From Planctomycetota bacterium (lineage in GTDB: Bacteria > Planctomycetota > UBA1135 > GCA-002686595), in the NCBI GenBank assembly GCA_014238415.1, contig JABABA010000011.1, forward strand, positions 41,912 to 105,911: 64,000 nucleotides of DNA. The letters are read 5' to 3'. Positions 27,127 to 36,382 of the stretch are shown piece by piece; the stretch's first letter is position 1, and each line of letters starts with the position of its first letter. The position numbers and the translations under genes were made by a program. Below the pieces are notes generated by a model that did not search any database, was not told where the DNA came from, and saw only the letters and a program-made list of their open reading frames with translations.

Positions 27127-28268
27127 CGGCCGTCTTGTTCTCCGCTCAGGTTTGGAAGCGGCTCAGGATCCTTGATCAGTCCTTCGGCATCCAGCAAGAG
27201 TCCTCGGCAGTTGCGTTGCATCATGTCGAGCAAGAATGCGCGGAAGTTGCTGTCTGCTTCGCGCCGTGCCACCTCGGCAAACAATGCGCAGGCTGTTTCC
27301 GAGGGCAATAGCTCACGCAGGGACTGAGCCGACATGCGGCGCAAGTAGCCATCTCCGCTGGACTCGACCAGACAGGATTCCAGTGCTCTTTGTCCAATTG
27401 GCTCCAGGGGGAACTCGCGCATGCGCTTGGCCGCCTGCCAACGGGCTGGAGGGTCCAGCCGCAGATTGGTTGCGACTTGGGCGAGCATGGGTACCGGGGA
27501 CTCGCCAGTCTTGAGGCAGGCGTTGATCCAGCCACGCACCAGAAACTCGTCGTCCGGCAGGGTCTGGCGTTTGACTCTTGTGCGCTCGAGGATCGGTTTG
27601 GCATCCGAGAAAAACAGTCGCGGGGAAGTCAGGGACAAGACCAGGGCGGCTTCTGTCCGGTCGGCGATGGGGGAGCCGTAGGTGATGAACAGGTTGTGCA
27701 GCAGCTCGCGTGCGTTTTCTGGTGCCGCCAGCCCACCAGTCCATAAGAGTGCGCGGCGCACCAGGTAGGGTTCCTCGGCGGCACCGGTGTAAGCGTGCAG
27801 GGCTGCATTGCCTGCTCCTTCGCCCTGGGAGATGACTCGATCGATGCGTGAACGCTGGTCAGCGAGCCAGCGGTCGTGGTGATCGCTTGTAAGGGTCGCA
27901 TCCAGAGGGCGGAACTGCTGGATCAAGAGACCGATCTGCTCGCGGGCGGCCGTGGAAACCGGGGCATCGAGGGGGATGCCCCACTCATCTCTGGCCCCTT
28001 GCCCTTCTACCTCGATGGAGGTTGAGGGCTGATCGCAGGAAGCAGGTGTCAGGGCCAGGCAGCACAGCAGGAGGGCGGCCTGGGAGCCGCTTGGGGTGCC
28101 CTTTTGCCTTGTGGGTGTGTGCGTTGCCGCTCGGTTTCCCTGTGCGGTTGGGGGGCTTGGGAGGGGGCTTCTTGGGCGGGGCTGCATTGGCGGGGGAGGA
28201 CTGGGATCCGGTGGCTGGCACGGGTTTTGAAGCGTCAGGAGCACCTTGAGGCCACTCAGAATGGACAT
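27123..28268 (-). CDS. Probable lipoprotein with helical repeats, unknown function
   Basis: About 380 residues. An unusually long Pro-rich N-terminal region precedes a hydrophobic stretch ending in a lipobox-like LTPASC. The rest is alpha-helical with repeated units (ALLWTGGLAAPENARELLHNLF, and QAAKRMREFPLEP), consistent with HEAT-type repeats. The start is uncertain: the ATG at 28268 is used, one at 28187 would also precede the hydrophobic stretch, and no start codon lies closer to it. It is coupled to tatD by a four-base overlap. A scaffold role is a guess; no catalytic motif is present. Confidence 0.6.
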   Translation of the reverse strand: MSILSGLKVLLTLQNPCQPPDPSPPPPMQPRPRSPLPSPPTAQGNRAATHTPTRQKGTPSGSQAALLLCCLALTPASCDQPSTSIEVEGQGARDEWGIPLDAPVSTAAREQIGLLIQQFRPLDATLTSDHHDRWLADQRSRIDRVISQGEGAGNAALHAYTGAAEEPYLVRRALLWTGGLAAPENARELLHNLFITYGSPIADRTEAALVLSLTSPRLFFSDAKPILERTRVKRQTLPDDEFLVRGWINACLKTGESPVPMLAQVATNLRLDPPARWQAAKRMREFPLEPIGQRALESCLVESSGDGYLRRMSAQSLRELLPSETACALFAEVARREADSNFRAFLLDMMQRNCRGLLLDAEGLIKDPEPLPNLSGEQDGR

Positions 28269-28673
28269 CTTGCTCAGCAATTCGGTTCGCGGACAGGGGC
28301 TGGATTCTACTGGAAAGGGCTATTTCAGCCCCTGGGGCGGTCTGGGATGCGTCTCAATGGCGTTCGCACATGCAGGCAAGGCACGGTGTCCTGGGATTCT
28401 AGCGCAAGGGGCCCGTCCTGGCGGGTGCTACCCACCGTTGCAAGGGAAGTTGGCTCCGGCAGCGGTCCTGGCGGGGGTTTTTTCTCCTCGGGTTCAGCAA
28501 GCCCCGGGCCATGGGAGAGTCCTGCCCGTGAGTTCTTCCGATTCGTTTGGCAACCAATCCCACCTCGTGAGTATATTCCTGAGCCCCCCAGCAGGTTGGC
28601 CACCCCCCTTGACCCCTCCTTGGCCCCCCAACAAGACCCCTCCGCCAGCGGGCGGCGTGGCCCCATTGGAAGC
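28269..28673. other. Divergent intergenic region
   Basis: 405 bases between the minus-strand helical-repeat gene and the plus-strand large lipoprotein gene. Frames here are open but Pro/Gly-rich with no homology signal. It probably holds promoters for both genes; the only visible candidate is the TAGAAT on the minus strand. Confidence 0.5.
28304..28309 (-). promoter_or_regulatory. Candidate -10 element (TAGAAT) for the helical-repeat lipoprotein/tatD operon
   Basis: TAGAAT on the minus strand, 35 bases before the ATG at 28268. It is identical to hexamers seen upstream of other genes in this window; no -35 is evident. Confidence 0.3.
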
Positions 28674-31600
28674 ATGAAGCTCCTTCAACCCCTAATCAGT
28701 GCTGCCGGCTTCGGCGCGGTCCTCATTCTTGGCTCCTGCGACGGTTCCGTCAGCGGTGCTGCCGCAACAGGCAACCTCTACATTGTGCAGTGCTCCTTGG
28801 GCTGTTCTAGCGGTGTTGGTGATGACCCCAGTGGCGGCGATCAGGTCTCCTGCTCGATTGGCAACACCTATCAGAACCAGGAGATTACGGTCCTTTTCTC
28901 AGAACAGATCGATCTGGTGAGCATCAACTCAGCATCGTTCAGGGTTGTGGACGCATCCACGGGCACCACACCCCAGGGCACTTTCACCACCGATCCCACG
29001 GATCCGAGGCGTCTGATCTTCCGCCCATCCCTGAGCTTTGACATCAACGGCAACCCGAGTTTCGCGCTGCTGCCGGACCGCACTTATCAGGTGACGATTC
29101 CCGGTGTCCTGCAGAACGATCCACCGCCTTACATCCGCAGCATCTCCGGCCGACCCAACCAGAACAGACTGCTGTGTTCGGTGATTACATCTGAAGGCAT
29201 CGTGGACCCGGTCCCGGGCTCGCCCTCAGCTGCGATCTATGCGGATGTCAAGACTGGCGTCGATCCCAATGGCGATCCGATCCTGCTACGCAATCAGTTG
29301 GTCAACGGACCCGAAGACCTGGTTGATGTATGGAGCGGGAGCCGCATTCGTATTCGCTTCAATGACATCATGAACCTGGCCTCGGTGGTCAACCCCCAGA
29401 CCGGTAGCGCTCCCTTCATCCGCGTCGAAGTGGATCAGGACGGAGACACCTCTACCGCTGACCGCACAATCATCGGGGGAGACTATGGTTCTCCTCTGCC
29501 CTCTCTTGATCCGGGTTTCACCTCGGACCCTTTCTTTCAGGCCTACGTGGATATTGCCAATCTGGAGACCTATGTGGTCTTCCAGCCAGACCTGGACTTG
29601 CCTTCCTCGGGAATCGGGGCTCTTCCCCGTCTGGTGACCGTCAGTATTCCCGCGGCCGTGGTCGACCTGGTAGGGAATGGGGTGACTCTTGAGAATGGTG
29701 GGGGGTTGCACAGTTTTACGCCGGAATTTGTGGAGTTCGGCGAACTGGTGATTCCCAAGGCCGGTGGAGAGGATTTTCTAGTCGCCGGACCTGACGCGAA
29801 TTCCAATGAAGACTATCGGCGCTCCAGTGGTGCCTGGGGCGGAGGACAGCTGAGTCGCGGCAGCGGCGGCGGTTCGGGTCGTCTCGGGGAATTGCTGATC
29901 GAGCAGGGCGAGACAATTGAATTGAACTCGGACTATCAGGTCTTCCCTCTAGCGGGTCGGCCCATGGACCTGATCGGCAATGTGGACAGTTCCCTGACCG
30001 GTGGTCCTCCGAATGGCACCCTTGGTGGCTTCCCGGACGAGATCCTTGTGACGGGCATGGTGGAGGATCCCTCGAACCTGGGAAGCTTGATCCCCGGCTC
30101 CGGATTTGAGTTCAGCCGCATTCGTATTCAGACCGGTGGATCCCTGCGCATCGTGGGTAAGACCCCTGCACGGGTCTACTCCCGTGGCCCGGTGGAAATC
30201 GATGCTGGTGGCATTATCAACATGTCCGGTGCGACTCCCGGGGCTCACAATTCACAGACTGCCAAGACCGTGCACCCCGATTGGGATGCTGGCTCGGACT
30301 ATGCCGTGGGCGATGTGGTGTTTCACGAAGCCGCAGTGGATTACCTTGATCTTGAGAATTCTCCTCTGCCCACTCCGGTCAATCAATACACAGCGATTGC
30401 GGGTTCGGTCTCCACCAACCCGATCGAGCCTGGAGTAAACCCCTTGAGCGCCACGTTCTGGGAACTCGATGGCATGGTCACACCAATCAACGCTGCCAAT
30501 GGTGGCGATGGGGGCTTGGGAGCCGACCGCTACGACTTCAGCGGGGCATCTATGCTGGGTCTCGGGGCGAATGACCCCCTCAGTGATGCAATTGCCAATC
30601 CAGGAGCCGTAACGAATGGCCGCTCTGGGCAGGGCATCGGCCGTACCTCCGGCCTGCAAGCAATCGCAGAAGGCTTGGGGGCAATTCGCTACCCCGCCAA
30701 CTATGGAAATGGAAATGTGACCACTGGCACCGAGGCCAACCCTGAAACTGATATCTGGTTCAACCTGCAACTGCTGCCTGAATACGGCAATGACATGCGT
30801 TGCGTCTCCCTGACCATCGGTCGGGTTGGATCGGGTGGGGCCTATTCCATTGACGGAACTACTGGCGTTTCCCTCTCGGAGGAGCCCACTGCGCAGTTCC
30901 CGAATGTCTCACTCTCAAATAATCCCCCGGACAACCCCGTGGGCGGTAACTCGGGTGAGGTCCTGCTCGCCCCTCCGAACGTCGACAACACGGGCTATAT
31001 CAAGCGCAAGTTGGATTGGTTTGTGGGTGGTGCCAACCCGGTGGACTTTCCTGCTTACCTGCGTGGCGGTTCTGGCGGCGGCGGTGGAGGCAACCATCCA
31101 TATCGTACGGGCGTGAGCGGCTACAACGATTCCAGTACCTGGGCCTGTGTGGGCATTTCATCCACGTTCTATTCTTGGCACGACCACTCCGGAGCTCGCG
31201 GTGGCTTTGGTGGTGGTGCCCTGCAATTGACCAGCGGAAGGGCCATCACGGTCAATGGCCGGATCGATGCTTCTGGTGGGATTGGTGGCAGTTCAATTCC
31301 GGGCTCCCCGGGGGACTACTATCAGTTCGGTATGCCTGGCGGTGGAGGGTCCGGTGGTGTCCTGCGACTGCAGGCCCCGGTGATCAGCTTGGGATCCGCG
31401 CCTGGTGCAGGCCAGCCGAACCCGGGTCGTTTGGATGTCTCCGGCGGTCTGGGCGGAGCAGCTGGATTCAGCGCCAGCGCAGGCGGTGATGGGGGCGCAG
31501 GCCTGATCTGGATCGAGGACGATACGGGCAACCTGACCCACCTTGGTCTGGCTAACCGGATTCTGCCTGACGACCCTCTCGATCCGCAGAGCCTCAATTG

Positions 31601-32258
31601 GCTGGGAGTCAACTCTCCGATCGCGGCTCCTCGTCGCCGTCCTGATTCACTCAGTGGCTCGGTGTCCTGTTGGATCCGGCCTCCTGGCAACTTCTTTGCT
31701 CTGAACTTCCGTGATGATGACGGCATCAACACAGATCCCGCTGAGATGGCCTGGAACATGAATGTGCTCTACATTTCTGATGCTGGTCCGACGGTGCCGA
31801 TTCCATTCCGCGGTATCGACGTGGCGGCCGATGTGGACAATCAGCTTGGTGGTTTGTCCTGGGAGGATTTCTTTGGTTCGGAACTCGGCCCGTTTGGTGA
31901 GGGTGCCGAAAATGCACCCATCGTGGTTCGTTTTCAGGGTGCGCGAGCCATGACAGGGCTAGACCTCAATCACTCGGACACCGACGGCGACATTCACAAT
32001 GATCCCTGCAACCTGACACTCACAGGTGTTCATTCGCCGATCGTGCCGGGCTCTGTTTCCCCCTGGGTGGATCACCCTGCTCTGCTCAATGACTGGGCGG
32101 CGCAGTTCGGCAAGCCTACGCCCAATATGATCCGTTACACGATCCTGTTCGATCACACGATCAACCTGCCTGATGGCTCGGTGGACGTAAACGGGCTGTT
32201 CTGCCGCTTGAAGGTGGCAGGCGTGACGGGCCTCTACATCATGAGCGACCCGAACTGA
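28674..32258 (+). CDS. Large glycine-rich lipoprotein with SbsA Ig-like domains
   Basis: A 1194-residue lipoprotein (lipobox LILGSC) and the fourth member of the family at 8173-17091. The N-terminal half has Ig-like segments (ITVLFSEQIDLVSINSASF and RIRFNDIMNLASVV). The second half has short-strand repeats (VYSRGPVEIDAGGIINMSG and ITVNGRIDASGGIGG) between glycine runs, suggesting a beta-solenoid. The C-terminal 150 residues form a separate beta-rich domain. The frame is open for 570 bases upstream, but the ATG at 28674 directly begins the signal peptide. Function is unknown; surface display is inferred from the lipobox. Confidence 0.8.
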   Translation: MKLLQPLISAAGFGAVLILGSCDGSVSGAAATGNLYIVQCSLGCSSGVGDDPSGGDQVSCSIGNTYQNQEITVLFSEQIDLVSINSASFRVVDASTGTTPQGTFTTDPTDPRRLIFRPSLSFDINGNPSFALLPDRTYQVTIPGVLQNDPPPYIRSISGRPNQNRLLCSVITSEGIVDPVPGSPSAAIYADVKTGVDPNGDPILLRNQLVNGPEDLVDVWSGSRIRIRFNDIMNLASVVNPQTGSAPFIRVEVDQDGDTSTADRTIIGGDYGSPLPSLDPGFTSDPFFQAYVDIANLETYVVFQPDLDLPSSGIGALPRLVTVSIPAAVVDLVGNGVTLENGGGLHSFTPEFVEFGELVIPKAGGEDFLVAGPDANSNEDYRRSSGAWGGGQLSRGSGGGSGRLGELLIEQGETIELNSDYQVFPLAGRPMDLIGNVDSSLTGGPPNGTLGGFPDEILVTGMVEDPSNLGSLIPGSGFEFSRIRIQTGGSLRIVGKTPARVYSRGPVEIDAGGIINMSGATPGAHNSQTAKTVHPDWDAGSDYAVGDVVFHEAAVDYLDLENSPLPTPVNQYTAIAGSVSTNPIEPGVNPLSATFWELDGMVTPINAANGGDGGLGADRYDFSGASMLGLGANDPLSDAIANPGAVTNGRSGQGIGRTSGLQAIAEGLGAIRYPANYGNGNVTTGTEANPETDIWFNLQLLPEYGNDMRCVSLTIGRVGSGGAYSIDGTTGVSLSEEPTAQFPNVSLSNNPPDNPVGGNSGEVLLAPPNVDNTGYIKRKLDWFVGGANPVDFPAYLRGGSGGGGGGNHPYRTGVSGYNDSSTWACVGISSTFYSWHDHSGARGGFGGGALQLTSGRAITVNGRIDASGGIGGSSIPGSPGDYYQFGMPGGGGSGGVLRLQAPVISLGSAPGAGQPNPGRLDVSGGLGGAAGFSASAGGDGGAGLIWIEDDTGNLTHLGLANRILPDDPLDPQSLNWLGVNSPIAAPRRRPDSLSGSVSCWIRPPGNFFALNFRDDDGINTDPAEMAWNMNVLYISDAGPTVPIPFRGIDVAADVDNQLGGLSWEDFFGSELGPFGEGAENAPIVVRFQGARAMTGLDLNHSDTDGDIHNDPCNLTLTGVHSPIVPGSVSPWVDHPALLNDWAAQFGKPTPNMIRYTILFDHTINLPDGSVDVNGLFCRLKVAGVTGLYIMSDPN

Positions 32259-32379
32259 TCGCGCGCGGACCTGTGGCTGGGCAGCTCATTTTGAGGGAGC
32301 ACGGGCCTGGCTTCCAGGTGGGCGTTCAGCAGTTCATGAGTGGGAAGGCTCGGAGCCCCGCGTTCCGTGGGAGGAAAGC

Positions 32380-33597
32380 ATGCTCAGCACCAAGATGATT
32401 CTGGTGCGTCAGGTGCTCTGCCACGGAAATTCATTTCTGAAGGGCGCAGGGATCTTGGTGCGCGGAGCCAAAATCCTGGAGGTTGCCCCTTCTTTGTCCG
32501 CCGCTCGACGCCTTGCTCGGCGATGGGATGCCGCGCTTGAGGACAAGGGGCCCGGGCTCTGGAGTGCTGGCCTGGTCAACGCTCATGCACACCTGGAGTT
32601 GACCGCATTGGAAGGAATGGTTCCCCGGCTGCCCTTCGCCCCTTGGGTTGGGGCCTTGATGAAAGCTCGTATGGGGGTCAAACGGGCTGATTTGCAGAGC
32701 GGTTTGCGTCGTGGAGCCGATCGTCTCTTGGCCACGGGCACCACTGCGCTGGGGGACAATGACTCACTGGGGCTGGCAACAGGAATACTCGCTGGTCATC
32801 CCCTGCGTACTCGGATCTGGCGTGAGGCCCTTGATGCCTGGGACCCCAAGCGCACTCGTGCTGCGCTTCGCTTTGCTCGGGCTCCCCGGCGCGGGACACA
32901 GACTCTGGCTTTTGGTCTGGCCCCTCACGCCCCCTATACCGTGTCACCGGCTCTGGGTCGGGCGCTGGCCCGCCAGGCGAGTCGACGCCGGGTGCCCATC
33001 TCGATCCACTTTGCCGAGAGTCTGGCAGAGGATCAGTGGATGCGGCGTGGAAGTGGCCCGCTGGCCAGAATCTTGCCCGAGAGCCCGGGTCTGAGTTCCC
33101 TCGATCATCTGGAGAGGACGGGCCTGCTCGCGAGGCGCACTGCTCTGGTGCATTGCAATCGTGTCAGCGCCTCCGGCATCGTGACCATCGCTCGCGCGGG
33201 TGCAGCGGTGGTGCACTGTCCTCAGAGTCACAGGTTCTTTCGGCGCTCGGACTTTGATGCGCGCTCTTGGCTTGATGCGGGGGTTGTCCTGGCCCTGGGT
33301 ACCGATTCCAGGGCGAGCAATTGGGATCTGGACATGCGCGCGGAGATGGCGCGCATGGGTGTAGCCTGCTCTGACCTCGATCCTTCTGAGATCTGGACCA
33401 TGGCTACCGAGGGCGGCGCCCATTGCCTGGGCTGGTCCCAGGGGCTCGGCAGGGTTGCCAAGGGGTTTCTGGCAGATCTGGTCCAATGGGATCTGACACC
33501 CCGTTCGAAGTCTGGGGCGCTCGAAGCATTGACCGGATCGTTGCCCGCAGTGAGACGGGTGCTGGTGGCTGGCCGTGAGGTTTGTCCTGGGGACTGA
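32380..33597 (+). CDS. Amidohydrolase of the chlorohydrolase/deaminase group
   Basis: A 405-residue metal-dependent amidohydrolase related to SsnA, TrzN and aminodeoxyfutalosine deaminases. Metal and catalytic residues are visible in NAHAHLELT, ISIHFAES (His and Glu), VHCNR and ALGTDSRASN (Asp), in the correct order. The substrate is probably an N-heterocycle or aminofutalosine-type compound; sequence alone does not decide. The ATG at 32380 has a good ggagg upstream. The nrnA-like gene follows 46 bases after its stop. Confidence 0.88.
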   Translation: MLSTKMILVRQVLCHGNSFLKGAGILVRGAKILEVAPSLSAARRLARRWDAALEDKGPGLWSAGLVNAHAHLELTALEGMVPRLPFAPWVGALMKARMGVKRADLQSGLRRGADRLLATGTTALGDNDSLGLATGILAGHPLRTRIWREALDAWDPKRTRAALRFARAPRRGTQTLAFGLAPHAPYTVSPALGRALARQASRRRVPISIHFAESLAEDQWMRRGSGPLARILPESPGLSSLDHLERTGLLARRTALVHCNRVSASGIVTIARAGAAVVHCPQSHRFFRRSDFDARSWLDAGVVLALGTDSRASNWDLDMRAEMARMGVACSDLDPSEIWTMATEGGAHCLGWSQGLGRVAKGFLADLVQWDLTPRSKSGALEALTGSLPAVRRVLVAGREVCPGD

Positions 33598-33631
33598 GAG
33601 CTTCCAGGTCTCATCGACTCCTTCGGGCTGC

Positions 33632-33637
33632 TATCCT
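33632..33637 (+). promoter_or_regulatory. Candidate extended -10 (TGCTATCCT) immediately before nrnA-like gene
   Basis: TATCCT preceded by TGC, ending only six bases before the ATG at 33644. If used, the transcript would begin at or next to the start codon and be leaderless. Confidence 0.35.
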
Positions 33638-33643
33638 CTGGGG

Positions 33644-34639
33644 ATGGAATCAAGCATTCACCCAGTTCTGGACCCAGAGCAGATCCATGCGATCGAGACC
33701 CTCAAGGGAGCTCAGCGCGTACTCCTGACTGGGCACGAGCGCCCTGATGGGGATTGCATTGGCGCCCAGGCGGCCATTTCTCGTGTGCTTGAGGCCTTGG
33801 GCAAGCAGGTTGCCATTCTCAACCCTGATCCGCCGGAGTTGCGTTTTGGTGTTTTGTCCCGAGCAATAGATTTCGGTGTTGATCAGGGCGGCCCAATTCC
33901 GCCCCACGACCTCCTGATCCTGCTCGACTGTTCTGAACTCTCGCGCACTGGAGCATTGAGCAAGCGTTTTGAAGAGGCGGGCAGCAAGAAGATGGTGATT
34001 GACCATCACATCAAGCCTCTGGATCGTTGGTGGGACGCTAGTTTTCACGATGTCACTGCAAGTTCAACCGGACTGCTGGTGGCGCGCGTTGCGAATGAAT
34101 TGGGTGTGCCCCTTGATGAGATCGCTGCCAGAGGGATTTTTACGTCCCTCGTTACTGACACGGGTTGGTTCAAGTACAGCAACACCGATGCCGAGACGCT
34201 TGCGCTGGCTGCATCACTGGTGGGACAGGGAATTGATGTCTCCAAGCAGTACATGGATCTCTTTCAGCGCAGACCCGAAACCCATCCCAACGAACTCGGC
34301 AGGTTGTTGACCAGTACGGAGTTTCATGCCGACGGGCGGTTGGCTCTCTTGACTTTGCCTCTCAATCCCCAGGGCAAGGTGCATGAACTGGATACCGACG
34401 ACGCCCTAGATGTGGTTCGTTCTGTGGGCACAATTGAAGTCGTGATCTTCTTGCGTGAAGTGCGACCAGGACTTTGCAAGCTGAGTGCCCGCAGCAAGAC
34501 CACTTATGATGTGGCGGCCCTGGCCAGTGCGTTCGGGGGTGGTGGTCACCGCAAGGCAGCGGGGGCCACTATCAAGGGCAGCCTGAAAGAAGCCAGTCAA
34601 AGGGTGCTGCGTGCTGCCCTGGGAAACCTTGAGGATTGA
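33644..34639 (+). CDS. nrnA: DHH/DHHA1 phosphodiesterase (NrnA-like oligoribonuclease/pAp phosphatase)
   Basis: A 331-residue cytoplasmic phosphodiesterase that in this family degrades short RNA (nanoRNA) and dephosphorylates 3'-phosphoadenosine 5'-phosphate. Motifs are GHERPDGDCIG (30-40), LLDCSELSRTG, the DHH triad in IDHHIKP, TDTGWFKYSNT, and the DHHA1 signature GGGHRKAAGA near the C-terminus. The ATG at 33644 gives the normal length; the open frame to 33575 overlaps the previous gene. It ends three bases before the metallophosphatase ATG. Confidence 0.92.
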   Translation: MESSIHPVLDPEQIHAIETLKGAQRVLLTGHERPDGDCIGAQAAISRVLEALGKQVAILNPDPPELRFGVLSRAIDFGVDQGGPIPPHDLLILLDCSELSRTGALSKRFEEAGSKKMVIDHHIKPLDRWWDASFHDVTASSTGLLVARVANELGVPLDEIAARGIFTSLVTDTGWFKYSNTDAETLALAASLVGQGIDVSKQYMDLFQRRPETHPNELGRLLTSTEFHADGRLALLTLPLNPQGKVHELDTDDALDVVRSVGTIEVVIFLREVRPGLCKLSARSKTTYDVAALASAFGGGGHRKAAGATIKGSLKEASQRVLRAALGNLED

Positions 34640-34641
34640 CC

Positions 34642-35403
34642 ATGCGCCTTGCCCTGATCAGTGACCTGCACTCCAATCTGGAGGCTCTGACTGCAGTGCT
34701 GGCCCACATCGAGTCCCTGGGAATCAGCGACATTGGGTGTCTTGGGGACGTTGTGGGGTATGGGCCCGATCCCGTGGCCTGTGTGGATATGGTGCGCCAA
34801 GAGGTTCGCTTCTGTCTGCTGGGGAATCACGACGAGGCCTTGGTGGTGGGCGCCAGTGATTTCAACCCTCATGCTCGCGAGGCGGTGGACTGGACCCGCC
34901 GCTGCCTGCAGCCGCGCTGGTACCACGGACCGGCCCATAGGGCCCGCTGGTCTTGGTTGACTGGGCTGAAGCCTGAGTACGAGGAAGAGGGTTTTTATTT
35001 CTACCACGCTTCTCCTCGGGATCCCGTGCGCGAATATGTCCTCTCCACCGACGCCATGTTGAACCGTCAAAAGCTTGAGGGGATTTTTGCAATGCTCAAA
35101 GGGACCTGTTTTGTAGGGCACACCCATTATCCGGGCGTGTTTGATTCCAAGTTGCGTTGGACAGGATTGGAGGGTGAGACAAGCCTGCGTTTCCAATTCG
35201 GGGAGGACGGCCCCTACATATTCAATGTGGGTTCAGTGGGTCAGCCTCGTGATGGGGACAATCGAGCCTGCTACCTGGTCCTGGAAGACGATGCAGTTAC
35301 CTGGTATCGCGTGCCTTACGACTACCGCAGTACAATGGCGAAGATCAACGCCACGGGAGTCTTGGGGGACATGCTGGCCCGGCGCCTGGCAGTGGGGCAC
35401 TAG
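34642..35403 (+). CDS. Calcineurin-like metallophosphoesterase
   Basis: A 253-residue phosphoesterase with the full binuclear metal signature: ISDLHSN (Asp8, His10), GDVVGYGPD, GNHDEA, a later YHASPRDP and GHTHYPGVF, plus the typical end NVGSVGQPRDGDNRACYLV. Proteins of this YfcE/DevT-like group hydrolyse phosphodiesters or phosphoproteins. It starts two bases after the nrnA-like stop, so the two share a transcript and perhaps a role in nucleotide turnover. The TTG at 34636 is in frame but less likely than the ATG at 34642. Confidence 0.92.
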   Translation: MRLALISDLHSNLEALTAVLAHIESLGISDIGCLGDVVGYGPDPVACVDMVRQEVRFCLLGNHDEALVVGASDFNPHAREAVDWTRRCLQPRWYHGPAHRARWSWLTGLKPEYEEEGFYFYHASPRDPVREYVLSTDAMLNRQKLEGIFAMLKGTCFVGHTHYPGVFDSKLRWTGLEGETSLRFQFGEDGPYIFNVGSVGQPRDGDNRACYLVLEDDAVTWYRVPYDYRSTMAKINATGVLGDMLARRLAVGH

Positions 35404-35414
35404 CTCGAAAGCTG

Positions 35415-36335
35415 TCAGGAACGCCGCTGGAAGCGACCATTGTTGAGGCCGAAGCTCGCGCGCAGGACATGCCCCAGAATCTGGGGATTCTTGGCCAGTC
35501 GGCGGGTGGAATAGGCGCGCCAGTTGGAGCCAAAGGGTACATAGACACGCACTGTTGCGCCCAGGTCTCGCCATTGAGACCAGAGAGATCGTTGGACTCC
35601 CATGAGAACCTGGAACTCCCAGGAAGCCTTGGAGATTGAGGCTTCCTCGCAGGCATGGATCAGCCAATCCCCCAGCTCCTGGTCATGGGTGGCAAAGGCA
35701 ACCTTATGGCCCGCAGTCAGTAGGGACATGGATTGCTCGGCGAAGGCCTTTCGGATGGGGTCTGCTTCCGTGTGGGCGATGTCGGCAGGTTCGAGGTAGA
35801 TACCCTTGACCATGCGGACATTGCTGGCCGCGGGAAGCTGCTCAATGTCCTTTGGTGTGCGAAAGAGTCGTGATTGGATCACGATACCGACCTGCTCAAA
35901 CTTCGCATGCAGGGCCCGGTGTAACTCGAGTGTTGCATCGGTAGTCGTGTGGTCCTCCATCTCCACTCGCAGAAAGAGCCCCAGTTCCTGGCAATGCTGG
36001 GCGAGGCCGGAGAACAGTTCCAGGGCCAATTCAGGAGATAATCGAAGGCCCAAGTGTGTGGGCTTGATTGAGATGGTGGCCTGCAGGTTGTGCTTGGCCA
36101 GGCCGTTGGCGGCTTCGGCGTAGGACTGTTGCACTTCTCTTGCCTCCCCCTCGTCAGCAACATCTTCTCCCAGGATGTCGAGGATTCCCCCATAGCCCTC
36201 CCCCTGCAGCCGGGTCAGCACCTCTAGGGCCTCATCGAGACGCTCGCCGGCGATGTATCGCGAGGAGAGCCTTCGCATCACGGGGCCGGGGATCAGGGGC
36301 ATGGCCCCCAGGACTGCTCGGTGAATGAGACCCAT
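35415..36335 (-). CDS. Proline dehydrogenase (flavin-dependent, monofunctional)
   Basis: A 306-residue PRODH-domain enzyme oxidising proline to pyrroline-5-carboxylate, equivalent to the central domain of PutA. Visible signatures are SIKPTHLGL, LRVEMEDHT, VRMVKGIYLEP, the FAD/substrate segment EFQVLMGVQ and the terminal VRVYVPFGSNWRAYSTRRLAKNP. It is monofunctional, and no P5C dehydrogenase is adjacent; the aldehyde dehydrogenase at 55317 is of another class. It is convergent with the metallophosphatase (11-base gap) and divergent from cutA. Confidence 0.92.
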   Translation of the reverse strand: MGLIHRAVLGAMPLIPGPVMRRLSSRYIAGERLDEALEVLTRLQGEGYGGILDILGEDVADEGEAREVQQSYAEAANGLAKHNLQATISIKPTHLGLRLSPELALELFSGLAQHCQELGLFLRVEMEDHTTTDATLELHRALHAKFEQVGIVIQSRLFRTPKDIEQLPAASNVRMVKGIYLEPADIAHTEADPIRKAFAEQSMSLLTAGHKVAFATHDQELGDWLIHACEEASISKASWEFQVLMGVQRSLWSQWRDLGATVRVYVPFGSNWRAYSTRRLAKNPQILGHVLRASFGLNNGRFQRRS

Positions 36336-36346
36336 AGGAGATGGGG

Positions 36347-36352
36347 ATCATA
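36347..36352 (-). promoter_or_regulatory. Candidate -10 element (TATGAT) for proline dehydrogenase
   Basis: Near-consensus TATGAT on the minus strand, ending 11 bases before the ATG. It faces away from the cutA -10 candidate at 36367. The implied 5' leader would be only a few bases. Confidence 0.35.
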
Positions 36353-36366
36353 GCGTTTTGGTTCGT

Positions 36367-36372
36367 TATCCT
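36367..36372 (+). promoter_or_regulatory. Candidate -10 element (TATCCT) for cutA
   Basis: TATCCT ending 10 bases before the cutA ATG, identical to the hexamer before the nrnA-like gene. No -35 is visible. Confidence 0.3.
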
Positions 36373-36382
36373 CGATGGGCCC

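Noticed and set aside
28104..28673. 190-codon N-terminal extension of the large lipoprotein at 28674
   Set aside because: It would bury the signal peptide and lipobox inside the protein, and the extension overlaps the divergent gene's promoter region.
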